From an uncultured Collinsella sp. (GTDB lineage Bacteria > Actinomycetota > Coriobacteriia > Coriobacteriales > Coriobacteriaceae), in assembly GCA_958350755.1 (NCBI GenBank), contig CATWID010000007.1:3539-67538 (forward strand): DNA of 64,000 bases, read 5' to 3'. Position numbers and translations under genes: made by a program. Position 1 is the stretch's first letter. Each line of letters begins with the position of its first letter. The notes under the pieces were generated by a model, which saw only the letters and a program-made list of their open reading frames with translations, did no database searches and had not been told where the DNA came from. This document shows, piece after piece, positions 7,575 to 16,060 of the stretch.

Positions 7575-10325
7575 ATGTCTGACAAGCGCCGCACCTTTGC
7601 CGTAATCGACGGCAACTCGCTCATGCACCGCGCCTTCCACGCCGTGCCGCCCACCATGAACGCGCCGGACGGTCGCCCCACCAACGCGATCTTTGGCTTT
7701 TTAAACATGTTTCTCAAGATGATCGACGCCTTTAACCCCGACGGTGTGGTCGTGGCGTTTGATAAGGGCAAGCCGCGCGTGCGCATGGAGATGCTGCCGC
7801 AGTATAAGGCGCAGCGCCCGCCCATGGACCCCGACCTGCACGCGCAGTTTCCCATGATTAAGGAGCTGCTCGCTGCGCTCAACGTGCCGATTTTGCAGTC
7901 CGAGGGCTGGGAAGGTGACGATATCCTGGGCACCATGGCGCGCCTGGGCGAGGAAGCCGGCTGCGACATGCTGCTGGTGACCGGCGACCGCGACATGTAT
8001 CAGCTCGTGACCGAGCACGTCAACGTGGTCTCGACCCGCAAAGGCCTGTCCGACGTGGCGATTATGACGCCCGAGAGCGTGGACGACCTCTATCACGGCA
8101 TTACACCGGCGCTCGTGCCCGATTTTTACGGCCTGAAGGGCGATACTTCCGACAACATTCCCGGCGTGCCGGGCATCGGCCCCAAAAAGGCGAGCGCGCT
8201 CATCGCGCAGTACGGCAGCTTGGACGAGGTTATCGCGCATGCCGACGAGGTCAAGGGCAAGATGGGCGAGAACCTGCGCGCGCATATCGACGACGCGCTG
8301 CTGAGCCGCAAGGTCGCAACCATTCGTACCGATGCGCCTGTCGAGCTCGACTTTGATGCGACGTCCTTCCCGGCGTTTTCTGCCGACGAGGTGTCCGCTG
8401 CGCTGGGCACGCTCGGCATTACGGCCATGCAGAACCGTTTTTTGGCGCTGATTGGCGGCGAGGGCGGGGCTGCGGCCGCTGCCAGCACGTTCGAGATGCC
8501 TGCTGTTTTGCGTGCCGCCGCCGGCGATGCCGAGGCGCTTGCTGCTGCCGCCGCCGAGGTCGTTCGCGCGATTGATGCCGGCGAGTGGGTCGCCGCCGTG
8601 GTGGACGACGACAAGGAAGAGGGCGCGCTCTTTGGCCTGACGCGTACGCTGTGGCTGGCGACGTCCAAGGGGCTGTTTGCGCTCGAGGAGGGCGACGGCG
8701 GTGCGGCGGCTGAGGTTGAGGGCTTCAACTTCGCCCACGGCGTGATTGCCGGCGTGCTCGCGCGTCTGTTTATGGAGGGCCGCGTGGCGAGCCCGGACAT
8801 GAAGGCGCTGTTGCACGAGCTTTCGCCCATCGATTCCTCTGAGCCCGAGCTCATGGATCCGCTCGCTGCCGATTCCACGCGTATCTTCGATACCGTGGTT
8901 GCCGCCTACCTGTTGGATTCCGACCGCTCCGAGTTCGATGAGGCGTATCTTGCCGATACGTATCTGCAGATGGCACTGCCTGCGGCGCGCGGCGCAGAGG
9001 ATGCTGGTGAGGACGCTCCGGCGTCTGCCGCCCGTACTGCGGCCCTGACGTTGGCGCTCGTGGCGCCGTTGCGCGAGTGCATGGCCCGTGAGAATGCCGC
9101 CAACGTGTTCGATGGCATCGAGATGCCGCTTGTGCCGGTGCTTGCCAAGATGGAGCGCGCGGGCATGCTTGTGGACCCCGACCGCCTGCACAGTCTGTCC
9201 GAGGGCCTGGCGACCCAGATTGCCGAGGTCGAGCGCAGCATTCGCGACCTGGCCGGCGACGAGACCTTTAACATCGGCAGTCCCATGCAGCTCTCGCACG
9301 TGCTGTTTGATGTTATGGGGCTTCCGACCAAGGGCCTCAAAAAGACCAAGCGCGGCTACTATTCGACCAACGCCAAGGTGCTGAGCGACCTTGCTCGTGA
9401 CCACGAGATCGTGCGTCTGATCTTGGACTGGCGTGAGAAGTCCAAGATTAAGTCGACCTATCTGGACACGCTGGGCCCGCTGCGCCGTGGTGACGGTCGC
9501 GTGCACACCACGTACAACCAGACCATTACCGCGACGGGGCGTTTGTCTTCGAGCGACCCCAATCTGCAAAACATTCCGACGCGCTCGGAGCTGGGGCGTA
9601 CCGTCAAGACGGCGTTCTCGGCGGGCGAGGGCAGCGTCTTTTTGGCGGTGGACTACTCGCAGATCGAGCTGCGCCTGCTCGCGCATCTTTCGGGTGATGA
9701 ACATCTGGTACGTGCCTTTAACGAGGGCGAGGACTTCCATGCCGAGACGGCCGCGCGCGTATTTGGCGTGCCGGTGTCCGAGGTGACGCCCGACCTGCGC
9801 AGCCGCGCCAAGGCCGTGAACTTTGGCATTGTGTACGGCCAGCAGGCCTATGGCCTGTCGCAGTCGCTGCACATCTCGATGGCCGAGGCGCGCGACATGA
9901 TCGATCGCTACTACGAGGCCTACCCGGGCGTGCGCACGTTCCTCGACAACGTGGTGGCACGTGCCAAGCAGACGGGCTATGCCGAGACCATGTATGGCCG
10001 CAGACGCCATATTCCCGAGCTCAAGGCCAAAAACCCGCAACTCCGCGGCTTTGGCGAGCGCACGGCCATGAACCACCCCATGCAGGGCACCGCCGCCGAC
10101 ATCATCAAGATCGCGATGGCCCGCGTAAGCCGCCGCCTGGAAGAAGAGGGCTTTGCCGCCCACATGATCCTGCAGGTACACGACGAACTGGACTTTGAGT
10201 GTCCCGTCGACGAAGTCGAGCGCCTCACCGCCATGGTCCGCGATGTCATGGAGCACGTAGTAGACCTCCGCGTACCGTTGATCGCCGAAGCCAGTACCGG
10301 CATAACCTGGGCAGACGCGAAATAG
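7575..10325 (+). CDS. polA: DNA polymerase I
   Basis: This 916-residue protein has the full PolI layout. The N-terminal 5'-3' exonuclease (about 1-290) shows FDKGKPRVRMEM, GWEGDDILGT and GPKKASALI. A middle domain (about 300-500) follows, then a family A polymerase (about 500-916) with DYSQIELRLLAH (motif A), RAKAVNFGIVYGQQAYGL (motif B) and QVHDELDFE (motif C). The middle domain shows no recognisable DxE proofreading motif and contains low-complexity Ala/Glu stretches, so 3'-5' exonuclease activity is probably lost, as in several other bacterial PolI proteins. It fills repair gaps and removes RNA primers. Monocistronic. Confidence 0.95.
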   Translation: MSDKRRTFAVIDGNSLMHRAFHAVPPTMNAPDGRPTNAIFGFLNMFLKMIDAFNPDGVVVAFDKGKPRVRMEMLPQYKAQRPPMDPDLHAQFPMIKELLAALNVPILQSEGWEGDDILGTMARLGEEAGCDMLLVTGDRDMYQLVTEHVNVVSTRKGLSDVAIMTPESVDDLYHGITPALVPDFYGLKGDTSDNIPGVPGIGPKKASALIAQYGSLDEVIAHADEVKGKMGENLRAHIDDALLSRKVATIRTDAPVELDFDATSFPAFSADEVSAALGTLGITAMQNRFLALIGGEGGAAAAASTFEMPAVLRAAAGDAEALAAAAAEVVRAIDAGEWVAAVVDDDKEEGALFGLTRTLWLATSKGLFALEEGDGGAAAEVEGFNFAHGVIAGVLARLFMEGRVASPDMKALLHELSPIDSSEPELMDPLAADSTRIFDTVVAAYLLDSDRSEFDEAYLADTYLQMALPAARGAEDAGEDAPASAARTAALTLALVAPLRECMARENAANVFDGIEMPLVPVLAKMERAGMLVDPDRLHSLSEGLATQIAEVERSIRDLAGDETFNIGSPMQLSHVLFDVMGLPTKGLKKTKRGYYSTNAKVLSDLARDHEIVRLILDWREKSKIKSTYLDTLGPLRRGDGRVHTTYNQTITATGRLSSSDPNLQNIPTRSELGRTVKTAFSAGEGSVFLAVDYSQIELRLLAHLSGDEHLVRAFNEGEDFHAETAARVFGVPVSEVTPDLRSRAKAVNFGIVYGQQAYGLSQSLHISMAEARDMIDRYYEAYPGVRTFLDNVVARAKQTGYAETMYGRRRHIPELKAKNPQLRGFGERTAMNHPMQGTAADIIKIAMARVSRRLEEEGFAAHMILQVHDELDFECPVDEVERLTAMVRDVMEHVVDLRVPLIAEASTGITWADAK

Positions 10326-10372
10326 GAAAGCACTCCGTAAGGCAAGCTCGCCCAGACGCAAGCCCCCACATA

Positions 10373-10411
10373 CTTAAGATTTGGGACAAGCACTACTGAT
10401 GAATTTGTCCC
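10373..10411. repeat. Family E palindrome, copy 1
   Basis: The 17-nt string CTTAAGATTTGGGACAA begins this element. TGGGACAA pairs with TTGTCCCA about 14 nt further on. The same 17-nt string and a longer palindrome occur at 22668-22707. Confidence 0.7.
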
Positions 10412-10425
10412 ACAGTAACCAAAAC

Positions 10426-10462
10426 AGAGGGGAGCCCCTTCCAATAAGGGGCTCCCCTCTGC
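10426..10462 (+). terminator. Palindromic hairpin after polA
   Basis: CAGAGGGGAGCCCCTT pairs perfectly with AAGGGGCTCCCCTCTG around a 5-nt loop CCAAT. It lies 100 bp after the polA stop. No T-tract follows, so it may be a non-canonical or bidirectional terminator. Confidence 0.5.
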
Positions 10463-10496
10463 TCAAATCATTTCAGCTAAGTATCTAGACACTCAA

Positions 10497-10692
10497 GACG
10501 CCATCTTGGCGGCAGGTAAGTAAACCTAGGGCCTGGCCGGGCGGCACGGGTTAACTTTTCGTAGATTCCGCACGCAAAGAAAGCCACTTAATGTGGCTTT
10601 CGTCTTGCGCAGGACCTGACCGAGCGAAAAGTTAACCCGTGCCGCCCGGCCAGGTCCGACGAGCCACGTTAACGAGCCGCCAAGATGGCGTC
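10497..10692. repeat. Nested palindrome (family F), copy 1, with mirrored end of the HAD gene
   Basis: Perfect 30-bp arms at 10532-10561 and 10625-10654 enclose a 63-nt core. The core holds its own hairpin, GAAAGCCACTTAATGTGGCTTTC. The core matches those at 59273-59335 and, inverted, 62113-62180, while the arms are unique to this copy. Outside the arms, a second 17-bp inverted repeat (10497-10513 and 10676-10692) mirrors the last codons of the HAD gene. Confidence 0.85.
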
Positions 10693-11496
10693 GATGAGCG
10701 TCAGTACGCCCCCGTCGTTGTTGCTCGGAATGCGCCACTTAGCATGCGCGTTCATATGCTCCTCGGCATTGTCCACGATAAAGCTGTGACCGACGCGCTC
10801 AAGCATGGGGATGTCGTTGTAGGTATCGCCCACGGCGGCGGCATCGGCGATACCGATGCCGAGCTGCTCGCACAGGTGCGCGACGCCCGAACCCTTGTCG
10901 ACGCCCAGGTTCATAAAGTCGATCCACTCGCGGCCGGCATTGGTGACATAGAGCTGATCCGAGAACGCGGGGTTATAGGTCTCGCGGAACGCGGGCTCGG
11001 CGTCGTAGCCGGGGAAAAAGATCGAGATCTTATTGGACTCGATATCAAGGCCCTCAAAGGTGTCGACGTAGTTGATCGTGTTGTAGTAGACGCTGATCTC
11101 GTCGTGGTACTGATGGTCGCGGGCGAGCACATAGAACTCGTCGTAGCAGCACAGGACGGGGACGGCGCGCGGGTCCTCCGAGGCACGAGCGAGCACCTGC
11201 TGATACAGCGCCACATCGATGTTGCTCTTATAGATATAGTTGCCGCGGTAGATAACGCAGGCTCCATTGTCGGGGCAAAAAGCAAGGCGGTTCTTAATGC
11301 TCTCGAACATTTCTTCGAGTTTTGGGGCGGGGCGTCCGCTGGCGGGGCAGAACACGATGCCAGCCTCGGCGAGCTTGTCTAGGCGCTCATCAAGACCCTG
11401 CGGCAACACGCGCTCGTCGGTGAGAAGCGTCTTGTCCATATCAACGGCGAGAATCTTAATGCTTTCGATATTGGTGTCCGATTCGTAAGTTTGCAT
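10669..11496 (-). CDS. Cof-type HAD family hydrolase
   Basis: A 275-residue cytoplasmic phosphatase of the haloacid dehalogenase superfamily, Cof/IIB subgroup. Motif I is DMDKTLLTDE (nucleophile and acid-base aspartates), motif II is CPASGRPAP, and motif IV is VGDTYNDIPML, with a large cap domain in between. Family members dephosphorylate sugar phosphates, nucleotides or cofactor precursors, and the substrate here is unknown. The gene is monocistronic. Its stop codon lies between the inner arm (15 bp away) and the mirrored repeat of the family F element, so its last five or six codons are duplicated in inverted form at 10497-10513. Confidence 0.85.
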   Translation of the reverse strand: MQTYESDTNIESIKILAVDMDKTLLTDERVLPQGLDERLDKLAEAGIVFCPASGRPAPKLEEMFESIKNRLAFCPDNGACVIYRGNYIYKSNIDVALYQQVLARASEDPRAVPVLCCYDEFYVLARDHQYHDEISVYYNTINYVDTFEGLDIESNKISIFFPGYDAEPAFRETYNPAFSDQLYVTNAGREWIDFMNLGVDKGSGVAHLCEQLGIGIADAAAVGDTYNDIPMLERVGHSFIVDNAEEHMNAHAKWRIPSNNDGGVLTLIDAILAAR

Positions 11497-11639
11497 AAAA
11501 GCGCGCCTTTCGTTTCGAAATTGTTTCAGATGTTATAACCATCAACTCGTAGTCAGGCGTATTTTCGCAGGAACGCAGCGTATTTGCACTGCATTTCACA
11601 AACTAATGAAAAAACTTTTCAGAAATTTGAATTTGTCGC

Positions 11640-11667
11640 TTGTGCAGCAGGCACTTTATCGTAATAT
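11640..11667 (+). promoter_or_regulatory. Candidate promoter for the arg leader and argG
   Basis: TTGTGC (11640-11645) and TAATAT (11662-11667) are separated by 16 bp. They lie about 100 bp upstream of the leader peptide start in an AT-rich stretch. No other good pair was seen between the HAD gene and argG. Confidence 0.5.
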
Positions 11668-11770
11668 AGCGACCATCGAAAACGGAGACGGAAAAACAAC
11701 CGCTTACCGAGGAAAAGGTACCGTTTACGATACTTGAATTGCGCCCGGCGATACGTGAAAGGAGAGGCAG

Positions 11771-11845
11771 ATGCAGTTCGTAAAGATCATCACCACTGCA
11801 GACAATGCCATCCGACGCCAGCGCGCAATTTCCCGACGACGATAA
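11771..11845 (+). CDS. Arginine-rich leader peptide of argG (24 codons)
   Basis: A 24-codon frame begins 8 nt after a strong AAAGGAGAGG ribosome binding site and ends with TAA. Its last ten residues are RRQRAISRRR, so six of the last ten codons are arginine, including three consecutive CGA codons just before the stop. A short hairpin (GACGAT/ATCGTC) covers those codons, and a second hairpin follows directly. The whole lies 206 bp upstream of argG, the arginine biosynthesis gene. This is the architecture of a ribosome-mediated attenuator: low charged tRNA-Arg stalls the ribosome on the Arg codons and changes leader folding. The function is inferred. Confidence 0.7.
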   Translation: MQFVKIITTADNAIRRQRAISRRR

Positions 11846-11895
11846 CAATCGTCTCTGTCCGCATGGGGCGCAATGCCTCAACAGAGTCATTTTGA
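11838..11895 (+). promoter_or_regulatory. Candidate attenuator hairpins after the arginine leader peptide
   Basis: Hairpin 1 is GACGAT-AACA-ATCGTC (11838-11853) and overlaps the last Arg codons and the stop. Hairpin 2 (11853-11886) is CTCTGT paired with ACAGAG, with GCAT/ATGC pairing inside, followed by TCATTTTGAGG. The two share base 11853 and could exclude each other. A longer-range TTGAGGTC (about 11891) / GACCTCAA pairing nearer argG could form a third structure. Confidence 0.5.
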
Positions 11896-12050
11896 GGTCG
11901 TTGGGTTTAAGCACGACATAGCCGCATGTTTCTAGGGCATGCCTGTGATGCATTCTGCTGAATAACCTGATATTGCACGGTTTTTGACCTCAAGGTGACT
12001 TGCAACTGACCGATGTTCTAATTAGCTACCAAGGGCGAAAGGAAACAGCC

Positions 12051-13277
12051 ATGAGCAAGGAAAAAGTCGTTCTCGCATATTCCGGTGGTCTTGATACATC
12101 CGTATGTGTCAAGTGGCTCCAGGACGAGAAGAATCTCGATGTCGTTTGTGTCTGCGGCAACGTGGGCCAGGAAGAGACCGGACTGGATGCCAAGAAGCAG
12201 AAGGCGCTCGACCTGGGCGTTCTCGATTGCCAGGTGCTCGACCTGCGCGACGAGTTCTCCGATGAGTTCCTGACCAAGGCCATCGCTGCCAACTCCATGT
12301 ACGAGAACAAGTATCCGCTGCTCTCCGCTCTGTCCCGTCCGCTGCTCGCCAAGAAGCTCGTCGAGGTTGCTCACGAGTTTGGCGCGACCTACGTCGCCCA
12401 CGGCTGCACCGGCAAAGGTAACGACCAGGTCCGTTTTGAGGCTGCCGTCAAGGCGCTCGACCCCGAGCTCAAGGTTATCGCCCCGGTTCGCGAGTGGGAT
12501 CTGAAGTGCCGTCCCGACGAGGTCGCCTATGCCCACGCCCACAACGTGCCGGTTCCCGAGGGTGCCAACGACAACCCCTACTCCATTGACGACAACCTGT
12601 GGGGTCGTGCCATTGAGTGCGGTCACCTGGAGGATCCCTGGAACGAGCCGCTCGACGACGCTTGGGTTATGACCAAGAACCCCGAGGACACGCCGGACAC
12701 CCCGACCTACACCGAGATTGAGTTTGAGGCCGGCAAGCCCGTCGCCGTCGACGGCAAGAAGATGAAGCTCTCCGAGATCGTCATCGCCCTCAACAAGATC
12801 TCCGGCGACAATGGCTTTGGCCGCCTCGATCTGGTCGAGGATCGTCTGGTGGGCCTCAAGAGCCGTGAGTGCTATGAGGTTCCCGGAGCCCTGACGCTCA
12901 TCACCGCCCACAAGGCGCTCGAGGACATCTGCGTCGAGGGCGACCTGCTCAAGACCAAGATCAAGCTCGAGCAGGATTGGGCCACCGCCGTGTACAACGG
13001 CCAGTGGTACAGTCCGCTCAAAAACGCGCTCGATGCCTTTATGGCCGATACCCAGAAGTTCGTGACCGGCACTGTCCGCCTGAAGTTCTTTAGGGGCAAC
13101 TGCCATGTCGTCGGCCGCAAGAGCCCCTTCAGCCTCTACGACTACGGTCTGGCTACCTACGACCGCGACACCACGTTTGACGAGAAGGCCAGCGCCGGCT
13201 TTATCGAGATCGATACGCTGTCGCTCAAGACGTGGGCAAAGGTCCAGGGCCCCAGCTCTGCTGCCGCCCAGGCCTAG
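12051..13277 (+). CDS. argG: Argininosuccinate synthase
   Basis: ArgG joins citrulline and aspartate with ATP to form argininosuccinate, the penultimate step of arginine synthesis. The 408-residue protein has the N-type ATP pyrophosphatase P-loop AYSGGLDTSV near its start, and HGCTGKGNDQVRFE in the middle for citrulline and aspartate binding. The ATG at 12051 follows GAAAGGAAA. A TTG 17 codons upstream is in frame but lacks a ribosome binding site. It is followed by a strong terminator and then argH, so the pair is split rather than a tight operon. Control by the upstream Arg-rich leader is likely. Confidence 0.95.
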   Translation: MSKEKVVLAYSGGLDTSVCVKWLQDEKNLDVVCVCGNVGQEETGLDAKKQKALDLGVLDCQVLDLRDEFSDEFLTKAIAANSMYENKYPLLSALSRPLLAKKLVEVAHEFGATYVAHGCTGKGNDQVRFEAAVKALDPELKVIAPVREWDLKCRPDEVAYAHAHNVPVPEGANDNPYSIDDNLWGRAIECGHLEDPWNEPLDDAWVMTKNPEDTPDTPTYTEIEFEAGKPVAVDGKKMKLSEIVIALNKISGDNGFGRLDLVEDRLVGLKSRECYEVPGALTLITAHKALEDICVEGDLLKTKIKLEQDWATAVYNGQWYSPLKNALDAFMADTQKFVTGTVRLKFFRGNCHVVGRKSPFSLYDYGLATYDRDTTFDEKASAGFIEIDTLSLKTWAKVQGPSSAAAQA

Positions 13278-13430
13278 CGCCTCCTTCCCTTGGTATCCGC
13301 GCGGCCCATCCGCGTGATACATAACGGGCGCACGGGGTCCCTACCTTTCGTTATGCTTGCTGACACTTCTTAACATCGGTGGCCCCTACGTTCCGCCCGC
13401 ATATATGACGCCGCGCCTGCGGCTGAGTCC

Positions 13431-13465
13431 GAGCCCCGCCGGGGTTGTCCGGCGGGGCTCTTTCT
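13431..13465 (+). terminator. Rho-independent terminator after argG
   Basis: GAGCCCCGCCGG pairs perfectly with CCGGCGGGGCTC around GGTTGT, followed by TTTCT. It separates argG from the small open frame and argH. Confidence 0.85.
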
Positions 13466-13510
13466 ATCAATTTGTCGGCCTTGCGCCTATATATATGAGG
13501 AGTATCCAAT

Positions 13511-13681
13511 ATGTTCAATGCTATCGCGCATGCTTTACTTGCCCTCGCGCCCGAGATCGATGCTGCAAAGGTCGAGGACGTCCCTATGAGCCTGAAGGCT
13601 TGGATCGATGGTTCGCAGGGCAACATTCGGAGGGAGACGTTGGGTGCCAAGTGCATGGTGCGTCACTTCTTTGCAAATTAG
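13511..13681 (+). CDS. Small hypothetical protein (56 residues) between argG and argH
   Basis: The ATG follows GAGGAG by about 8 nt and the frame ends with TAG. The protein starts MFNAIAHALLALAPEID and continues with a mixed, charged C-terminal half containing one cysteine. Codon choice (GCG, GAG, ATC, CTG, AAG) resembles neighbouring genes. It was not recognised. A GC-rich hairpin (CCCCGC/GCGGGG, 13689-13705) follows. It could be a real small protein or the regulatory leader of argH, to which it is closest. Position and ribosome binding site are the only support. Confidence 0.45.
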   Translation: MFNAIAHALLALAPEIDAAKVEDVPMSLKAWIDGSQGNIRRETLGAKCMVRHFFAN

Positions 13682-13802
13682 CTACATGGCCCCGCGTGCG
13701 GCGGGGGATGTGCAAAACTAGCAGTTGATAAATCGTTTTAACGGCGCTAAACGCAGCTCGCGGACATCGGCGCATTGGTATTTGATGAAAGGGGACGGTC
13801 CC

Positions 13803-15233
13803 ATGGCTCTTTGGGGTGGTCGTTTTGAGGCGGGCGTGGCCGAGGTCACGCAGGAGTTTGGCGCGTCGTTGCCGGTCGACAAGCATCTCTACAAGCAGGA
13901 TATTGCCGGCTCCAAGGCACACGCCAAGATGCTCGCCGCTCAGGGCATCATTAGTGCCGAGGACGAGCAGGCGATTGCCGAGGGCCTGACCGGAATCGAG
14001 CAGGATATCGATGCCGGCAACTTCGCTTTCGATATCAACGACGAGGACATCCATATGTCTATCGAGAGCGAGCTGACGCGTCGCATCGGCGAGGCGGGCA
14101 AGCGCCTGCATACCGGGCGCTCGCGCAACGACCAAGTGGCGACCGATACGCGCCTGGGCGTCAAGGCGCTGGCCAAGGAGCTCATGGAGGCCAATCTTGA
14201 ACTGCGCCATGTGCTGGTGGATGCGGCTAAAAGGTACGACAAGGTGATTCTGCCGGGCTATACGCACATGCAGCATGCTCAGCCCGTGCTGCTCTCGCAT
14301 CATCTGCTGGCGTATTCCTGGATGTTCGCGCGCGACTTTACGCGTCTGAAGGCCGCTTTTGATGCTGCCGACAACTGCCCGCTGGGTGCTGCCGCGCTTG
14401 CCGGTACGAGCTATCCGCTCGATCGCCAGATGACGGCTGCCGAGCTTGGCTTTGCGGACGTGATTCCTAACTCGCTCGACGCTGTTTCCGATCGCGATTT
14501 CCTGCTCGATCTGCATTACGCTGGCTCCGTTATGGCCATGCATCTGTCGCGTCTTTCCGAGGAGATCGTGCTGTGGTCGAGCTCCGAATTTGGCTTTATC
14601 ACGCTTTCCGACTCTTACTCCACCGGCTCGTCCATCATGCCGCAGAAGAAAAATCCCGACTTTGCCGAGCTGATCCGCGGCAAGAGCGGCCGCGTCTACG
14701 GCAATCTGGTTCAACTGCTTGTGACCATGAAGGGGCTGCCGCTCGCTTATAACAAGGACCTGCAGGAGGACAAGGAGGGCGCACTCGATACCGCCCATAC
14801 GCTCATGCAGTGCCTGTCCGTTATGGCTGGCATGATTTCGACCTGGACTGTCAACGAGGATGCCATGGCGCGCGAGTGCGGCGTGGGGCACCTTGCCGCT
14901 ACCGACGTTGCCGATTACCTGGCCAAGCGTGGTCTTCCGTTCCGTGAGGCGCATGCCGTGGTGGGCCATCTGGTCCTGATGTGCGAGAAGCGCGGCTGCA
15001 ATCTTGAGGACCTGCCGTTTGAGGTGTTCCAGGAGGCAAGCCCGCTCTTTGAGCGCGATATTACCGAGGCGCTCGACATCCCGTCGATTGTCGCTGCGCG
15101 CACGACCGAGGGCGGTACCGCTCCTGCCGCCGTTGCCGTCCAGCTGGAGCGTGCCGAGGCGCAGCTCGTGGCCGACGAGGGCGTGTTTGGATCGCTGACC
15201 AAGGTTGTCGAGATGGGTCACGGGGCAAAGTAG
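13803..15233 (+). CDS. argH: Argininosuccinate lyase
   Basis: ArgH cleaves argininosuccinate into arginine and fumarate, the last step of arginine synthesis. The 476-residue protein carries the fumarase/aspartase superfamily signature GSSIMPQKKNPD, TGRSRNDQVATD near residue 105 and YTHMQHAQPV. The ATG at 13803 follows AAAGGGGA and begins MALWGGRFEAG, the normal N-terminus of the family. The region covering the ribosome binding site (AAAGGGGACGGTCCC) resembles half of the palindrome at 26292-26320. The 15-bp string TTGATAAATCGTTTT occurs on both sides of the gene (13725 and 15264). Confidence 0.95.
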   Translation: MALWGGRFEAGVAEVTQEFGASLPVDKHLYKQDIAGSKAHAKMLAAQGIISAEDEQAIAEGLTGIEQDIDAGNFAFDINDEDIHMSIESELTRRIGEAGKRLHTGRSRNDQVATDTRLGVKALAKELMEANLELRHVLVDAAKRYDKVILPGYTHMQHAQPVLLSHHLLAYSWMFARDFTRLKAAFDAADNCPLGAAALAGTSYPLDRQMTAAELGFADVIPNSLDAVSDRDFLLDLHYAGSVMAMHLSRLSEEIVLWSSSEFGFITLSDSYSTGSSIMPQKKNPDFAELIRGKSGRVYGNLVQLLVTMKGLPLAYNKDLQEDKEGALDTAHTLMQCLSVMAGMISTWTVNEDAMARECGVGHLAATDVADYLAKRGLPFREAHAVVGHLVLMCEKRGCNLEDLPFEVFQEASPLFERDITEALDIPSIVAARTTEGGTAPAAVAVQLERAEAQLVADEGVFGSLTKVVEMGHGAK

Positions 15234-15286
15234 AGGTTTGGCTGAAGACGTATTGTCCATTTATTGATAAATCGTTTTTGCTTTAC

Positions 15287-15317
15287 GGGCGTCTGCTGAT
15301 GCGGGCGCCCCTATTTT
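15287..15317 (+). terminator. Terminator after argH
   Basis: GGGCGTCTGC pairs with GCGGGCGCCC (10 pairs including G-T) around TGAT, followed by CTATTTT. Confidence 0.7.
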
Positions 15318-15617
15318 GCTGCTATGGGGGAGGGGCTTGTCGAGAACTTCTGTAGGACCTTTGGGCAGGTTGTGAAGGGGGTACGTTCGCGGGTGGCAAC
15401 CGACCGCCCGCTCTGTTCGATGTGGTTGATGAGCGGTCGGATGGTACTCTAATCGGGCTTCGAAACAGAAGTGACACATATGGAGCGCTTTAATAAATTG
15501 CAGCGTTTCAATAAACAGCTTTTTGTTTAACTGCAGCTAAAACTCTGTTACGATGCAGTCCAGGCGGGTGCCGGAATGGGACTTGGGCACGCGCGAACCT
15601 ACTTGAAAGGCTACCTT
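15318..15617. other. Intergenic region between argH and ndk
   Basis: No credible gene was seen in these 300 bases. They hold inverted repeats (CCGACCGC at 15400 with GCGGTCGG at 15433, and the overlapping alternative CCGCTC/GAGCGG) and an AT-rich stretch before ndk that probably carries its promoter. Confidence 0.5.
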
Positions 15618-16022
15618 ATGGCTATCGAGAAGACCTTCATCATGATTAAGCCCGACGCCGTGCGCGACCGCAAGATCGGCGAGATCGTTGCTCGTATTGA
15701 GCGCAGCGGCCTTGTCATCGAGCGCATGGAGATGACCACGCTCGAGCGCGCTACCGTCGAGGAGCACTACGCCCATCTGGCCGACAAGCCCTTCTTTGGC
15801 GGTCTCTGCGACTTTATGACGAGCGGTCCGGTCGTCAAGATGGTCGTTTCCGGTCTCTCCGCTGTTTCCAAGATGCGCACCCTTATGGGCGCTACCAACC
15901 CGCTTGATGCTGCGCCCGGCACCATTCGCGGCGACTTCGCTGTCGATGTCAACGCCAACGTGATCCACGGCTCCGACTGCCTGGAGAACGCCGAGATCGA
16001 GATCAAGCGCTTCTTTGGCTAA
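15618..16022 (+). CDS. ndk: Nucleoside diphosphate kinase
   Basis: Ndk transfers the gamma phosphate of ATP to nucleoside diphosphates through a phosphohistidine, balancing NTP and dNTP pools. The 134-residue protein has the family's TFIMIKPDAVRD start, NPLDAAPGTIRGDF for nucleotide binding and the active-site motif NVIHGSD with the catalytic histidine. The ATG at 15618 follows GAAAGG. Monocistronic, ended by a strong terminator. Confidence 0.96.
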   Translation: MAIEKTFIMIKPDAVRDRKIGEIVARIERSGLVIERMEMTTLERATVEEHYAHLADKPFFGGLCDFMTSGPVVKMVVSGLSAVSKMRTLMGATNPLDAAPGTIRGDFAVDVNANVIHGSDCLENAEIEIKRFFG

Positions 16023-16060
16023 ACCAGCTTTGACTCCTTAAAGCTGTTAGCGTGTGGCTT

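Noticed and set aside
7409..7996. N-terminal extension of the M18 aminopeptidase
   Set aside because: The extension has no family similarity or ribosome binding site, and its upstream part lies opposite the start of polA.
7701..10361. Very long open frame antisense to polA, and similar long frames opposite aminopeptidase, argG, argH, modB-modC, xdh and valS
   Set aside because: High GC content with strong third-position bias leaves long antisense frames. They lack ribosome binding sites and family similarity and lie opposite clear genes.
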